Shown: positions 11,024 through 24,700 of the stretch, in pieces
Layout of the letters: the number at the start of each line of letters is the position of its first letter
Position numbering within the stretch: the first letter of the stretch is position 1
Assembly (NCBI RefSeq): GCF_001949145.1
Contig: NW_019091522.1
Span: 59,827-123,826 of the forward strand
Origin: Acanthaster planci
Lineage: Eukaryota > Echinodermata > Asteroidea > Valvatida > Acanthasteridae
Direction: 5' to 3'
DNA: 64,000 nucleotides
Program-made: the position numbers and the translations under genes
Notes under the pieces: model-generated
Told to the model about the DNA's origin: nothing
Seen by the model: the letters and a program-made list of their open reading frames with translations, nothing else
Database searches by the model: none

Positions 11024-11829
11024 AATTACAGAACAGTAATATGACGTGTGGAAAGTGTTTCCAGAAAGAATAAGTTTGTCGGGAGTGGATGGCCCCACAA
11101 AAAAAAACAGTAAGACACAAATGTTAATTTAGCAAGATCAAAACCGCGTGTTAACATGTTTGACAGCATTTGGGAATGCCATTAGGCATGAACGGCGAAG
11201 AAAATTGCGTGTGGAACTGTAATCGTAATGCTAATTTGTGGGGCTATCCGTACTTTGTGCCGAGAGAGTGGTTCATTTCGTGGAAGAAGTGATTTCTTGA
11301 CGCCAAATGTTTATGTGTCATATCAAAATAATTTGAATCTTTTTCCATGGAGTGACAAGACCCCAGAAAGGCTTAACCCCACCAACATGACTGCAGGAGA
11401 GCCGCTTGCTTATTGCCGTAAAATGTCAAACTGGAAATAATGTCAGACTTATGTAGTAATCGGACTAGCTGCATGAAGCACTTTAGTTTGAGCACTGAGG
11501 GGTCCCAGCTATTAAATTCTGAGGAATTTATACCGAAAAAGTACCGCAATGATCATGGGACCGGACAGACCTACTGGGCCCTGAGTTTCCCGAAGTCGAC
11601 GACAGTTTTACTAAACAAATCAACCGTTTAAAGGGAACATGAATTTATTTTACTACAACCTTTAAAACTGCACCTTCGTACTTCAATTGACCTGGTTTTC
11701 AAGTTTTCTTTGGCTATTTTAATCTGTTTTTGAAACTTTTTTTTATATTTATGAGCAAAACTGTAATGCCATCTTAGGCACTGCACCCAAACGTTGTATT
11801 GATTTGTGCACAAAAACTTCTCTCATTTT

Positions 11830-11965
11830 TATACTTTCCTTAAAATTTCTTTGGCAATTGTAAATATGTGACAACAAGCTAAGGTTTCCTCAGAAATGGC
11901 TTCAAAGAGCAAACTAATTGGCCAGATGTTACAGCCTGTACAGTTCAAACTAGTGTGTCCATCTA
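11830..11965 (-). repeat. Third, inverted fragment of the dispersed repeat family seen at 29.8 and 32.3 kb
   Basis: Read on the reverse strand, the segment around 11909-11950 contains ttgaactgtacaggctgtaacatctggccaatta. This lines up with tgaactgtccaggctataatatctggccaatta near 32.33 kb and with a third version near 29.79 kb. Only a short part is recognisable here. It shows that the family is dispersed, not only locally duplicated. Confidence 0.45.
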
Positions 11966-12726
11966 TGGATAGACAAAACCTTCTCGCGCAGCGTCCGGTG
12001 GGCAGGTCTACCAAAAATGTGTACTTTTCCACTGATTTATTTAATTCACGAAGGTAAACACGCATGTGGTCGTGAACTTCAAATGACAGTAACACCAAAC
12101 CACGTCGGGTTGAGTCGAAACCTCACGTTTATACTTAAAATACTTACCAAGTTTTAAAAAAATGGACACGGGTAAGCCACGCTCTGAGGCCCAACTGGCT
12201 GTGAGAAGGTCCGAAACAAAAAACAAGCCCGGCTCTTGTTTGATTCTGTATGCCATGGGTTTATTTTTGGAACGCCTCTTTATGCAAATTTTAAAGCTGC
12301 TCCGTTTACTCAGAGCCATTCTCAACACGTGCTGTGATCAACAAGAGACGGAGCCACCTATTTTTTGCCTGCATTTATAGGAACTGAACTTTTGATAGAA
12401 TCTGGTTTTACCCCAATCACCACCAATGAAAACAACCTGCAGCGTTCGACGTAAATAAACACAATTCAGGACCCGAGAGAACTAGAGAATTTGGCTTACC
12501 CTGACGTGGTTTTGAGCATTAAATCCAAACCCACTTACGAACTTACAACTGTTCAAGCAAGAGGTCAGCGGGAAAGTGCGCCAGGCATTGAATAAAAACA
12601 AATAAATAAGCCGAACCTAGATTGAGTACAATGGCTAAGAAGTGAGAGACTACAATACGAAAGTCTAACAAGGCCATTCCGAAATTTCGTTTTGCCTATC
12701 CTCACCACCTTTTCCCTCCTACATAG

Positions 12727-12772
12727 TGGTAACACACATCTTGAATTCGAGATGGGACGGAGCGAGTTCAGT
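12727..12772 (+). other. 5' UTR part of the first coding exon of aminopeptidase gene A
   Basis: A pyrimidine-rich tract followed by ccctcctacatag (AG at 12725-12726) makes a good splice acceptor, so an untranslated leader exon probably lies upstream; I could not locate it. Two in-frame ATGs follow, at 12752 and 12773. The second is preferred because gene B has an ATG in the same context at nearly the same distance (48 versus 46 bases) from its own acceptor. If 12752 is used, the protein gains seven residues (MGRSEFS). Confidence 0.55.
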
Positions 12773-15700
12773 ATGGAAGACAATCCTGGGCGTAAGGGGA
12801 ATGGAGTCTACTGCAGTCCAGCCGTGCTCGTGTTCTCTATCATTACTGTGGGTGTGATGATCGCTGCAACTGCCCTTATGACATACTACATCCCACGTTC
12901 ACTAAATAACGACAGAGCAACCAAGGAACCTATTGTCCAGTTACCTTCGACGACTGAAAACATGATAGTCCCCACCGATGCCCCCATCATGATGAGCACT
13001 AAGCAGGTGGTTACCGAGCCACCTGCAAAACCAACGACCATACCCCCTTCTGATCTCATGCGGGGCCGGCTGCCGAAGACGGTCCTGCCGCGACGCTACG
13101 AAGTTAACCTGCGCCCCTTCCTCTATGACGATGATGTGGTCGACTCCAAGCTGGGTGAGAGGTTCACCTTCGATGGATGGGTTCGGATTAAAGTCGAATG
13201 CATCGAGCCAACGAATGAGATTACCCTACACTCTAAGAATATCACAGTCCATGGTATTCCTACCGTCGTTAGTGTCAGCACCTTAGACAAGATGGATCTC
13301 TTCGAGAGCTATAAGATGGTGGACGAGTATGCATTCATGATTCTCAAGTTGAAAAAAATGCTGATGCCTCATCAGGAATATGACATCTACATGCAGTATT
13401 CTGGAATCCTCGGTGACGACGAGGCAGGGTTCTACCCTAGCAAGTACTTGGATGAATTCAATAATACAAGGTATGGCCTCAGTCAAGAAAATTTTAAAAT
13501 CGGTGTTGAAGTGAATTGGTTCCACCTACCCCCATCGATCAAAAGTTTATTTCAATCTAAATATATCGACTTCGTTCCTCTATCACTTCAATTATCTTTG
13601 TTTTTTTCCTTGACCCACCTCCTCAACCACATTTTGAGGAAATCCTAATCTACAAATATTCTGAAATTTTGAGTAGTCCTAAAACGTGAAAATCATTAAT
13701 ATAATTTTGGCTGATCCAAAAAAAAATTGGCTGAAGTAGGATCTGAACCCTTCGACCTTTAAAATATCCTCCATTTTCTGTGTAATATATTGATCAAACA
13801 CTGACTCAAAGAGACAAAACAAGTTGAACTGACTATAAAACTAGCATACCAATCGATGCTACCATTGTCTACAATCAACCATTCTGGTGACAGACTGGCC
13901 ACTTGGCCAAGCAATTTCTGAGCATGTCTACCACATGAAAAGGTCAGGCATCTCTCGCCTGACATAGGCCTAAGTTAGTAACTGACGAATATTCAATCAC
14001 GGAACCTTTTGATCTAGATACATCGCGACTACTCAGATGGAAGGCCCGTTTGCACGACGCGTACTGCCATGTTTCGATGAGCCCTCCTTCAAAGCGTCTT
14101 ACGACGTTCAGCTAGAGCACCGTCACGATATGCAGGCGCTCGCGAACGGCATTGCTACGAGAAAACTCCGACTGGACGGACATTGGTCCAGGACGTATTT
14201 TAAACGAGTTCCCTCCATGCCGACCTACCTTCTGGCTTTTATAGTGCATGATTTCTCTTCCATCAATGTGACAAACGCCAATGGGTGTTTGGTAAGGAAC
14301 CTTTTCTCGCGAATTTCCTTAAACTTTGTCGGGCAATAATTTGGCCAAACCTGCATGCACAAGTTGTCATGGGGAATGCCACTTCATTTCATCAGATTCA
14401 GGAATATAAAAGTACAATTTAGTTTGCAAGTATGCGGCTAATTGTGTCCATTTCGTTTTCGGATCTTCACACCCTGTCTATAAAGCAGTATAATTTTAAG
14501 GCCATATTTTCGGCAAATGACTTTATTGACTGTCGACCCATTTCCCTGATTTCCCTCTGCAGATTCGCATATGGTGTCAGTCGGATCTTATTCACCTTGC
14601 TCCCTACGCTCTCAACGTCTCGGATAAGGTCCAAACATTTTTCGACGATTATCTCGATAACGAATACCCACTGGCGAAACAAGGTACAGTAAGTCCTACC
14701 CTTAAAATTGTTAGTAAAATTGTTAAAAGTCCCCCATTATTTAGTAACTAGGAAATTATACATATCACTCAGGTAATCTGCATTCAGAAATGGGGTTAAC
14801 TTTGTGATTAATTTTATTTTCAATTTTCTAGATCACATAGCAATTCAAGAATTTGGTGCAGGTGCAATGGAAAATTGGGGCCTTATCACCTATCAAGACA
14901 TATACCTTCTGTACGGAATGGAGGATTTCGGAAACAACATGTTCTATTCTGAGATCATTACTCACGAACTGGCTCATATGGTAATTATGTATAGCTTAAA
15001 ATAATCAGAAAGGTTAATGGGTTAAGTTGATTCTGGTGTACCACGGGCTGCACGGTACAGGTAATCATTGAGTTGTCATTGTTGTTATCATATTAAAGTT
15101 CAAGTGATAAACTGACGCCTAAAGACAAACATCATATATTTGCGTAAGTTTAATTCATATAACTTGAAGCCTGAGATCACTTTGAAAGGTCAACCTATTA
15201 TCACCAAATACTTGGTTTGATCTTGACCTATTTGTACTGAAACGAACTTAATCTTAGGTATTGTTGGGAAACCTTACTTCTAACAAACAACAGCCTCCTG
15301 TATTGACGCTATTCTTTTAATAATGCGCCATCCTGCTTTTCTCAGTGGTTCGGAAACTTGGTGACCCTGGAGTGGTGGGATGACCTTTGGCTTAACGAAG
15401 GCTTCGCTACTTACATGGAACACATTGGAGTCAACTATGTACACCCTGAATTTAAAAAGGTATAAGTAAAGGAAAATTTTACCCAAACAAAAACAGCATT
15501 CTGAATATTTAAATTTTGGGAAAAGAAAAAAGAAAACTCACTCACTCATTTCCGAATACATTTCCTGTACGAACTGTCTGACCCGATACATGGAAAATAC
15601 AGAGTAGAGAGTTGCTCGCCGGCAAAAAAATTGATAGTATTCTTCCGACGCAAATATATATTTGCAACATGTACATGTTATAACCAAGTACAAAACCTAC

Positions 15701-18700
15701 TCTAGGCAAAGAATAAATATAATAAAGTCATCTCGCATGATATTTGGCCAACTCTGTTCTTAATGTTTTTAACTATCATCAACGCTTTAAAATGGCTCGT
15801 GTTACATTCTAAATTATCGTCGGGGATTCAAAACATTATGGCTTATTTCCACAAAAATTTCATTCTTCAAAACAAAAGCAAGCGTCTCAAAATAATGATC
15901 GTTCCATTACAGCAGCAAGGCATGAACACGTACATGTATTTCTCACCTGCTGTGTGCTGTGAATTATGTTGTTCTTTGGCCCTCCCCCCCGAAAGGTCAG
16001 GACAATCAAACTTTGACCCCGTTTAAATCCTAAATGGTGATTGATATGTGGCTTGCGTTATTCCTGTTTACTCCTTGACGTTTTTGTGATTTCTGGCCAG
16101 GATTACCTTCTCTTAAAGGCGCTTTCAAATGATTCTCATATTCGCCAATGGCACTAACCCCTTTACTTCCATAAATGCCTCTATATAGTGCCTTGTGCAT
16201 CCAGTCTTTTTAAATGATTTCATCATGTTTAAACAAATACTAAATCCAAACACTAAAAAATAACATTAAAGCCTATATGGAAGACTTTCAGGTGCTGATC
16301 CAAGATTTTCCTAAAGAAGGGGGCGTGATCCCAGTTTTTACAAAAGGGGGCGTGAACGAAAGTAGCGATGGTGAAATGTACAAGAACGCTTACCACGAAG
16401 CCCTTACGGCATTTTGTTTTAAAAACAAATCTAGAAAATAATCTACATCTAGAAAAAAAACAATCAGTAAGCCTTTAACTCTCTCCCTGAAAAAATCTCA
16501 TAAAGCCCATGGATTAGGCTATATCAACAGGTGTTCTCTTTAAGCAGCTCAGTGGCTTCATCGATTACGGGCAATTTACTCTGGAATGCTGTACATGTAT
16601 ATTTGCATTTCTTGCACCTGCATCAGGGTGCCAAGTTGTACCTTTCGAAAGCATAACGCACAGTGCATAAACTATTGGGGGTTTGATTGCTTTTCTTGAC
16701 TCATTTGAATCTGTAAAAAGTGGAAAAAACATTTTAATCTAAAACACATCTCCACATTTGTAACATTCCTTCCTCCATGATTGAACCGATTGTCAATACC
16801 TCAAAGGGTTCCTGCAATCAATTTGTTTCAATAAACACCTTCAAAATGCACCTTTATGTCTCGGTAAACCTTATTTTCAACTTTTGTTTCACTTTATCGA
16901 AGGTATGTTACTGCGTTTTTGGTGTTATAGTAATGACTAGTGCCATATTCATGAGAAAAAGTGTGATGTCATCCCAGGGAGAAGCCTCAATATTACATTG
17001 GTTTGTGCACAAAACAGCACTGCATTTTTATAGATTTTGCTGGATCCAGTTTTCTCTTCTTTGCTGATTCATTGTTGATGTGCATAGCAATAATCAAACA
17101 TCAATTCCTTCTCAGAAATGTTTTAAGTAAGTAAATTCCAGGTTCACAATTTTAAAAGAAAAGCCTTTGCAATGAACTATATCTTCCTTAGATGCCTTCA
17201 CAGCAATAGCGCAATCAGTTGTCAGGAAAGCATGGTAATTTTAATTGTTTTAAAAACTGCACTTGTCAATGCACTTAACCTATGCATGTTAAAGAGATTT
17301 ATGCAATGGAGACGAATACAAAGTTTAAGAAAAATTAGGTCTAAGAAAAACTGATTGTAGTTAAACTTTAATGATGTACTGGTGTAATGATGTTACAATA
17401 CAAGCATGCACTGCAATTAATTCGAATTTTCCTTGCTGCTTAACGCACTTATCGGACGAACGATCACGATGGAAAATGTACCACCTATGGTAAGAAGGAA
17501 AGCAGACAAATTTTAATTTAATTCCTGCTGATTATCATTGCTCTGGAATGGCCTGCAAATTTAACATTTAATCCACGTATACAGATATGTATATTTTTAA
17601 TAGAGATATCTCTTTTAGGAACTGAAATATTTCTATTAGGAATAGAGATATATCTATTCCGTGAATAAATGTTAACTTGGCACGTCTAGGAAAAGAAATA
17701 TTTCTGCTAGAGATATCTTTATTTCCGGATTAGATGTTAACTTTGCACGCCATCCTGTGGATGTGCTCCTTGAGGTTTCTATGAGTGTTATCATGTTGGA
17801 ATATTTTAGTTTATCAAAGTATTATATTATCTTTTCTTTCTCTAAGTTTCAAACCTTCTACCTCGACAATAGCAACGTAGCTTTACATTATGACAGTTTT
17901 GGTACCTTTCCCGCTTTGAGAGCGCCAGTCTACGCTGATGATGAGGACATTGACTATCAGTTCAACAGTATTACGTACCAGAAGGTAAGATATGCTGTTT
18001 GCTTTTATCGAAAATGAAAGCAGACCACATTACTCTTTTAATTGAAATATCAATTTCTTCCCAGTGAATAAGTACTTTCATTGTTTCAATAGGGTCAATA
18101 TCACTAACGGCTGATTAGAAAACCCGCGTTGCATCTTCTGAAAAAAAAATACTAAGCGACCATTAGATCAATGATACATGGGATCCATTTACTTAGTTCA
18201 TTACAATGTATATGAACTTCCAATACGTATGTAACAAAATTCAATATTTGGACATCCAACAACAATATTTATAACCCCAAAAAGAGTACATTAAATGATT
18301 CCTTTACAAGGGTGGATCAATTCTGTGGATGATGGAGCACTTCCTGACAATCGAGGTTTTCAACCAGGGCGTAAAAAACTACCTGAAGGAACGTGCTTAT
18401 AAAAATGTCAACGCGGAACAACTTTGGCACGAACTCACTTACGTAAGTATCCCGGTTTTTGAGGGCGACTGTAATATTTCCTGCGTTCCTTTTTTGTGAG
18501 GTATTAACACACTGCCAAAGTAAGTCACTTTTTCGGGCGTATAGACGAAACACATACAAAGAATCCACAACATAAAGAGTTCAGCAAACCAAGAAATTGG
18601 TCTTGGAAAAACCCAGATCGTCCCAGAATAATATTGAAAATTCATTGCGCCTAATAAGTAATATATGACTAACAATTTGTATATGCAGAACTCCTGCAGG

Positions 18701-21700
18701 GGAAAAAAAACAAATCTCAAGCTATCCTTCAAGCGTTTTCCATTCGGCAGCTTAAACACACTTCATTTAACTACACGTTGTGAATTTGATCCCAAGAAAA
18801 GGATGGTTGGATTTAGAGTGTAACTCAGAGGTCACCAACGATATCCTGTTTCCCATTTGTATCCAGGCTGACAAAGAAGTCGGCAAACACGACGTGAAGA
18901 AGATTATGGATACTTGGACTCTTCAACGAGGTTATCCCTTAATAACTCTGACCAGAACAGGGAATAGCATGGTGGCAACGCAGAAAGTATTCCTGCAATT
19001 TAACAGAACTATCGAAGATGATGGATTTGGAGACCTCGGGTAAACTGTTTTTAAATTTAAATTTAAATTCAAAATACACTTTACCTGGAAAAGATCGGCC
19101 GATTCACATTCCAAAAAGATAAAAGATTTGTATTATATTCTTTGCTGAAACACCAATGAATTAATCAATTTCACAAAAGTAAAACATGAATTCACCTCAT
19201 CATCGAGTTCGTCAAGGTCCTCAATTTGTTGTTTTTAGGTATAAGTGGTACGTTCCTCTCACCTGTGTTTATAAGTCGGGGCCTGCGGACCAATACGAGA
19301 AACCTCAGCAAGTGTGGATGGAACCATCGGACGATTATAGTAAGCTTATCACTACCATCACTGTTGCTATTGCATGCTTTTGCTATTACTTATGCTGCTG
19401 ATGTAGTTACTGCTGATGTAGATACCGTTTCTACAACTAGTTCTGCTATAGATGCTGTTTCTAACAGGACCAGTCGTAACAGAACTGTCGCTAATCAATG
19501 TTCTAGTGAGAAAAGAGCTGCCAATAGAGTTTTGGGGACTTTAACTGATTCGTCAATTTCATTTCAGCATACTTTGACCTGCCAGATGATGCCAAATCAG
19601 ATGATTGGTACCTGGCTAATGCTATGATGACTGGTTTCTATCGCGTCAACTATGATGATGACAACTGGCAAAGACTAATGGATCAGGCCGAAATGGACCC
19701 AAATGTAAGTGATCTCCACTTGGTCCGAACAGCAGAAATCACGACACGGGTAGTTATCTTCAAGCAATAACATGTTGTGACACTTTCGGGTGGCTAATAC
19801 TAGCATGCGGTTCTTTATCAGCATTATTGCCTGTGTTACTGAGAAGAAAAATGGCATCGTTGTAAACGTGCGCCACGTGTATTCATGTCCCAATGCGTAC
19901 TGAATCCCACTACAGCCAGTAAAATTGACTATTGACTCAGACAGGTGGACCCCAAAAGTAATCGATCAACATCAAGCTAACCTTTTCTTACCAATTAGTA
20001 TTTAAACACTCAAAGTCCCTTTTGCTAACTTGCACACGCAAAAAAAATCCTTTTTTTGCCAATTTTTTGCCCGTCTTTCGTACTTACCTCTAAAGTAACA
20101 GAGTCAGAAGTTGGAAGTGAAGCTAACATTTTAGAGGGGACTTTTTCAGTTTGTCGGGTACATTTCTGTACTTGTGAATAGTGAGGAATATCATGAACGC
20201 TCTAATGAGAAGATATCATGCAAGAAAGAAACCGTATGAATGATAACAGAAAGTTTTTGTTTGCGCCTTTCAGTCGGGCAAGTTGACGTCGTTTTACTGT
20301 ACGTATTAGTGCAATGCAGTAAAAGTCAACTCGTACCGAAACGCACTTGTATCCAGGTGTGTGTGCGTGTATGCCGTGCCCTAAATCCGGACATCTCATT
20401 TTTTGACCGCTGTCGGACTCAGTGCGGAAATTTGAATCCGCATGAAAAACGAACCACATTTAAGACAAATGGCTCTCCATCTTGAAGACATGAACTGATG
20501 GATATAAACGATTCATCAGTCTTCCAGAGGCAAACAGTGTCACTGATGATCTGAGGGGAATTCGGCAAAAGTGTGAAAATTGGGCACTAAGTGAGGTGAA
20601 AAACTGGGAAAATGACGAAATTGGGTCCCAGTGAAAAATGAAGTGAAGTTCAAAAAAGATTTTCTGCCTAACAGTAATAAACCTTTTAGATCATAAGAGT
20701 TACTAGTCCGAAAAATTGCAAAAATTAGACACAATGTTAGGTTAAAGACCGATAATTGTTTCATAATTATCCTTTGTCGTAAAATTGACATTCTCAACTT
20801 CTTTGATTAATTTCCGGATAATATCACCATTTGATAGATTATGGGCAATGTATTCACACAAGAGGTCTTCAAGGGAAATGGTAGGACAAATCCCTCACAT
20901 GGGTCACGACCGATATGCGTCGACTGCTATAGAATATCAGTTTTCAGGCCGATGACCATATGTCACTATTGCGCCCGTACTATAGTACGGAATTCCATAC
21001 TATGGCGACCTGTTTCCATCCCTCTAAGGTCTGATTTTGCCTACCCAAGGGGGGCCGCGTGTGTCATTTTTTTACACATTTTCTGAAAAGAAGACGCAAT
21101 AATACACCCACACTTGAAACTACTACAGCTCTGACAAAGCTGTAGTCCCTGGCCCTGTCCCCTGTGCCGCAATCGCGGGTGGTGGGTGAGCAAAGTAAGT
21201 TATATGGGGGTAAAGCCCAGTCCCAATCCCCCACAAGACAAATTCTGGGTGTCATAAATTTTGTACAGATATTTGCACTTTTATAATTGATAGTACTGTA
21301 TGTTTAGTAAGTTTTAGGTGAATGAGCATAGGTAAAATTATTTTTTATATAAATTTGAAAGTGTGTAAGTAACAAATCGAATGCCATGAAATCCCTCTTG
21401 AAGATGCCAGCTGTAAGACAGGTAGTGACGTGTGTCAAGCAAGTAATACTGTTGGCATTACGATCTTGATGTGACCAGGTCTTCAGTGAGGAAAACAAAG
21501 TGGGATTGATCTACGATTCATTCATCTTGGCCCTGGTCGAAGTTGTACCAATTTCATACTACAACAGCTTCTTAAGCAGCTTCACTAACAACTCCCGTAG
21601 AGCTCGGAGGGCTGCAGTCTCGACGTCTTCCTACTTTGTCAAGATGCTGGACACCAGGGGTGCCATCAAAAAGCGATCTGCCCCTCTAGCGCAGGTAGAC

Positions 21701-24700
21701 TGTTCTTATTTCTCACTCACTATTTCTCAATAACAGAAACTAGATTATTGCTTTCGAGTAAGAAGAGAAATTAACTAATTATATCAGTTACTTAAATGGA
21801 CTTCAAAAATGCTGTAATTCAAGCATGTTGACGCGTTCCACAAAAACCGACGAAAGCTGTTCGGGATGTTTATAACTGATATCAACTACTATATTCAGTT
21901 CCAACGAATACCCTCCTAAAATGACAAATAGTTTTCTACGTTCTGTGGTTTTCTCAGACTTACATGCTACAACTGATAGAACCGATGTATGTTGAATCGG
22001 GATGGGATGAGAATTTCGTGCTAGATTTCTTGCCTGCAGGGTAAGTTTTACTTGTTTGTCACAAAGAGCGGTTGTTGTATTTGGTGCATCTGACAAGAAA
22101 CAGAGATGTTTTGAACCAATGAACAAAATACTTATTAAGTAGGGCAAAAGACATTTTTGGGATCGGTTAATCGCTTTGGGAATAACCCAATAACTACAGT
22201 CAAACAACGGTACAACGATTTAAGTCGCCAGCAAGTCTACCCCTCAAAATCAGTGGATTCTTTTGATTGAAATATTGCTAACAGTAATATGTTTTATGCT
22301 TTCTTTTGATTCTTTTAATTTATCAGTATTCGACATGAAAAAAGTGACCGATTTGACGTAACATCGACAGCATGCCGCTATGGCAATCAACACTGTGTAA
22401 CCAAAGCAACCAGCATGTTCAAGGAATATATGAGTAACCCGATAAATAATGCGTAAGTTGTATTCATATTACGAAAATAACAGGTTCTGTGCAAAAAGCT
22501 GAGTTTCATAGAAACCGACGTCAGTAAAAATACCACGGCTTTTCTCTTTACGTATCATCGCAAGAATTCCAGAAAATCTCAGAACATGCGTGTACTGCAA
22601 TGGAATCCGTTTCGGAAAAAAGCTGGAGTGGAACTTTGCTTATGACATGCTGCGGACGACTGATGATCGACGGGAAAGAACAAGATGGGTTCGCGCCCTC
22701 ACTTGCTCTGCCGATACTTCACTCCTTCAAAGGTAACCGTGTACTTGTGAAGAAATTACCGAAGACGAACCTGTAGGGGATAGGGGCCCCATAAAGGTTT
22801 TGAAATCTTTGACGCTGTTACTGCATGAGGCAATTTGAGAATATACATTTAGGATCTTTTAGACTAATTTTACTTAAATTAAGTGGGGGTGGGGAAGATA
22901 GTTGCAACCAAGTTACCCGCTTCTGCTGTACACGTTACCACACTGTCAACAACGAACAATCTTAGAAGACAGTTGGAAGCGTCTTCATCGAGCCCAAATT
23001 GCAAAATGTAGGCCTACTTAGCCTCGTGGCTACAAGGATAGTATTTTTCCTAGACAGTTTTTTGAGGCTGAACTAATTTTGTGGACGTGGCCATTAACGA
23101 GTGGTCACGTGATCAAAATGGTGACGTCACAAGTGCTTCTGGGCCGGCGCAAAGACTGGGTATTAGCAAGTGCAGAATCAGACCCGCAAGTGTGGAGAGG
23201 GGAATCTTCATCGTTCCGGAACGCACTCAGCACCGCATTGGGCTTCAACCTTTACCGTTTTGCAAGCCCCATTTCGTATTGCTGGTATACTCGTAGTCAT
23301 CACGAGTAAGATGTACGTGCCCTGCGCACCCTCGAGAGACGGTCTTTTCCCGGAGGACGGCAACACTTTGTTAACCATTGCCGCTGTCAATGCGGTTTTT
23401 TTCCTGGCAATGCATGCCAATGTGCACAATTGTTTGTCCGAGAAATTGTGGATAATCGTTGCAGAATCTGTCAGCTGGCGCGGTGCGAGCGCCCCCTTCG
23501 AGCACATGTGACATTGTCATCGAGACTCTGATCACGTGACCACTCGTTAATGGCCGCGTCCACAAAGTCAGTTTCGCCTCATAAAAACTATCTGGAAAAA
23601 ATACTGTGCTCCATATTTTCCTTTTGGGTTTTTATTCATGCTTAACTAATCCTGTTGCGACGATCTCAGTATATGTGGCAATTTGGGCCCGATAAAGACA
23701 ATCTTCCTTTAAGTTGGACAGTAAAATGCCAATGGAAGATGTTTTATTCTTTGTACATAACCATCTTTGCATACGGGGTGCTTCTTAGATCTAGATTAGA
23801 TCTGAATTGTTGCTTTTAAGTAAAATTTATACCATTGAATTTTCTCACATATAAACCCATCGTTACAAATTCAACGCCATATTTTCCGTTCTTTGGTAAG
23901 CATGGGCAGAGATTTCTTGTCGCATATGCATGGGGGGTGATTCTGAAAGCTCAGCACAGCTTCAATCCAAGGGAAGATGACGCCGGTAATCGCGTAGTCG
24001 GGCCAGGCCAAAGGTGTGCATAGTCAGCGACTTGAAAAGAGAAGGGGATAGTTATGTTGGTAATCCCCGAGGGGTCAAAAAGGTAGCGGGGTTATTCCCC
24101 CATCCCCTGGGATCTCCGTCCGTGTTGTTACATTCTACATTCAACTGAAAAATCTTGATTCATTTACAAAGTTCTACTTTTATTCACGGCAACAAAAATG
24201 GAATTATCCAATGAACAGTTATCTACAGTCGATGATGGATTCAAACACATTTAGTCGGAGGGATGTTGAGATTATCTTGATGGGCGTGGCTGAGAATCCA
24301 GATGGATATGAGGTAGCATGGGACTTTCTTCGCAACAACTGGGGAACAGTCAGTAAGATGTAAGCAACTCAAGTCTAATTCCACATTCTATGTGTTTAGA
24401 GAATTGCAGTCTAGATGTGTACATAATTCCAAGGAACCAGGGTGTTACACGTCACATTGTTTATCCAGTGATTACCTTACCCAGCGTTCTTATCTGAATG
24501 TAGCACTCACCAATATTCCTATTCTATTTTAAACTGTAACCATTGAAGTTATTAATGAACTGGGGATGTTTTCAGGCAATTGAATATTTTCATGTAATGT
24601 TGATAGATTTCGGTATGTCACATATGTTTAGGTGAATGAATCATTCTGAAGTGAAGTTAAAATTTTTGTCAACATTAGGTTCAAACGAAAGCGTCAATCA

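Noticed and set aside
11228-11631. Two consecutive open frames (70 and 63 codons) upstream of gene A
   Set aside because: No recognisable domain, no splice logic connecting them, and composition like the surrounding DNA.
13471-13648. Continuation of the first aminopeptidase exon to the stop at 13648
   Set aside because: The homologous protein leaves this frame at the donor at 13470/13471, and the residues beyond it match nothing in the family or in gene B; it is intron read-through.
23079-23511. Overlapping frames of 76-113 codons on both strands
   Set aside because: They lie wholly inside the MITE in intron 14 of gene A and show no protein family features.
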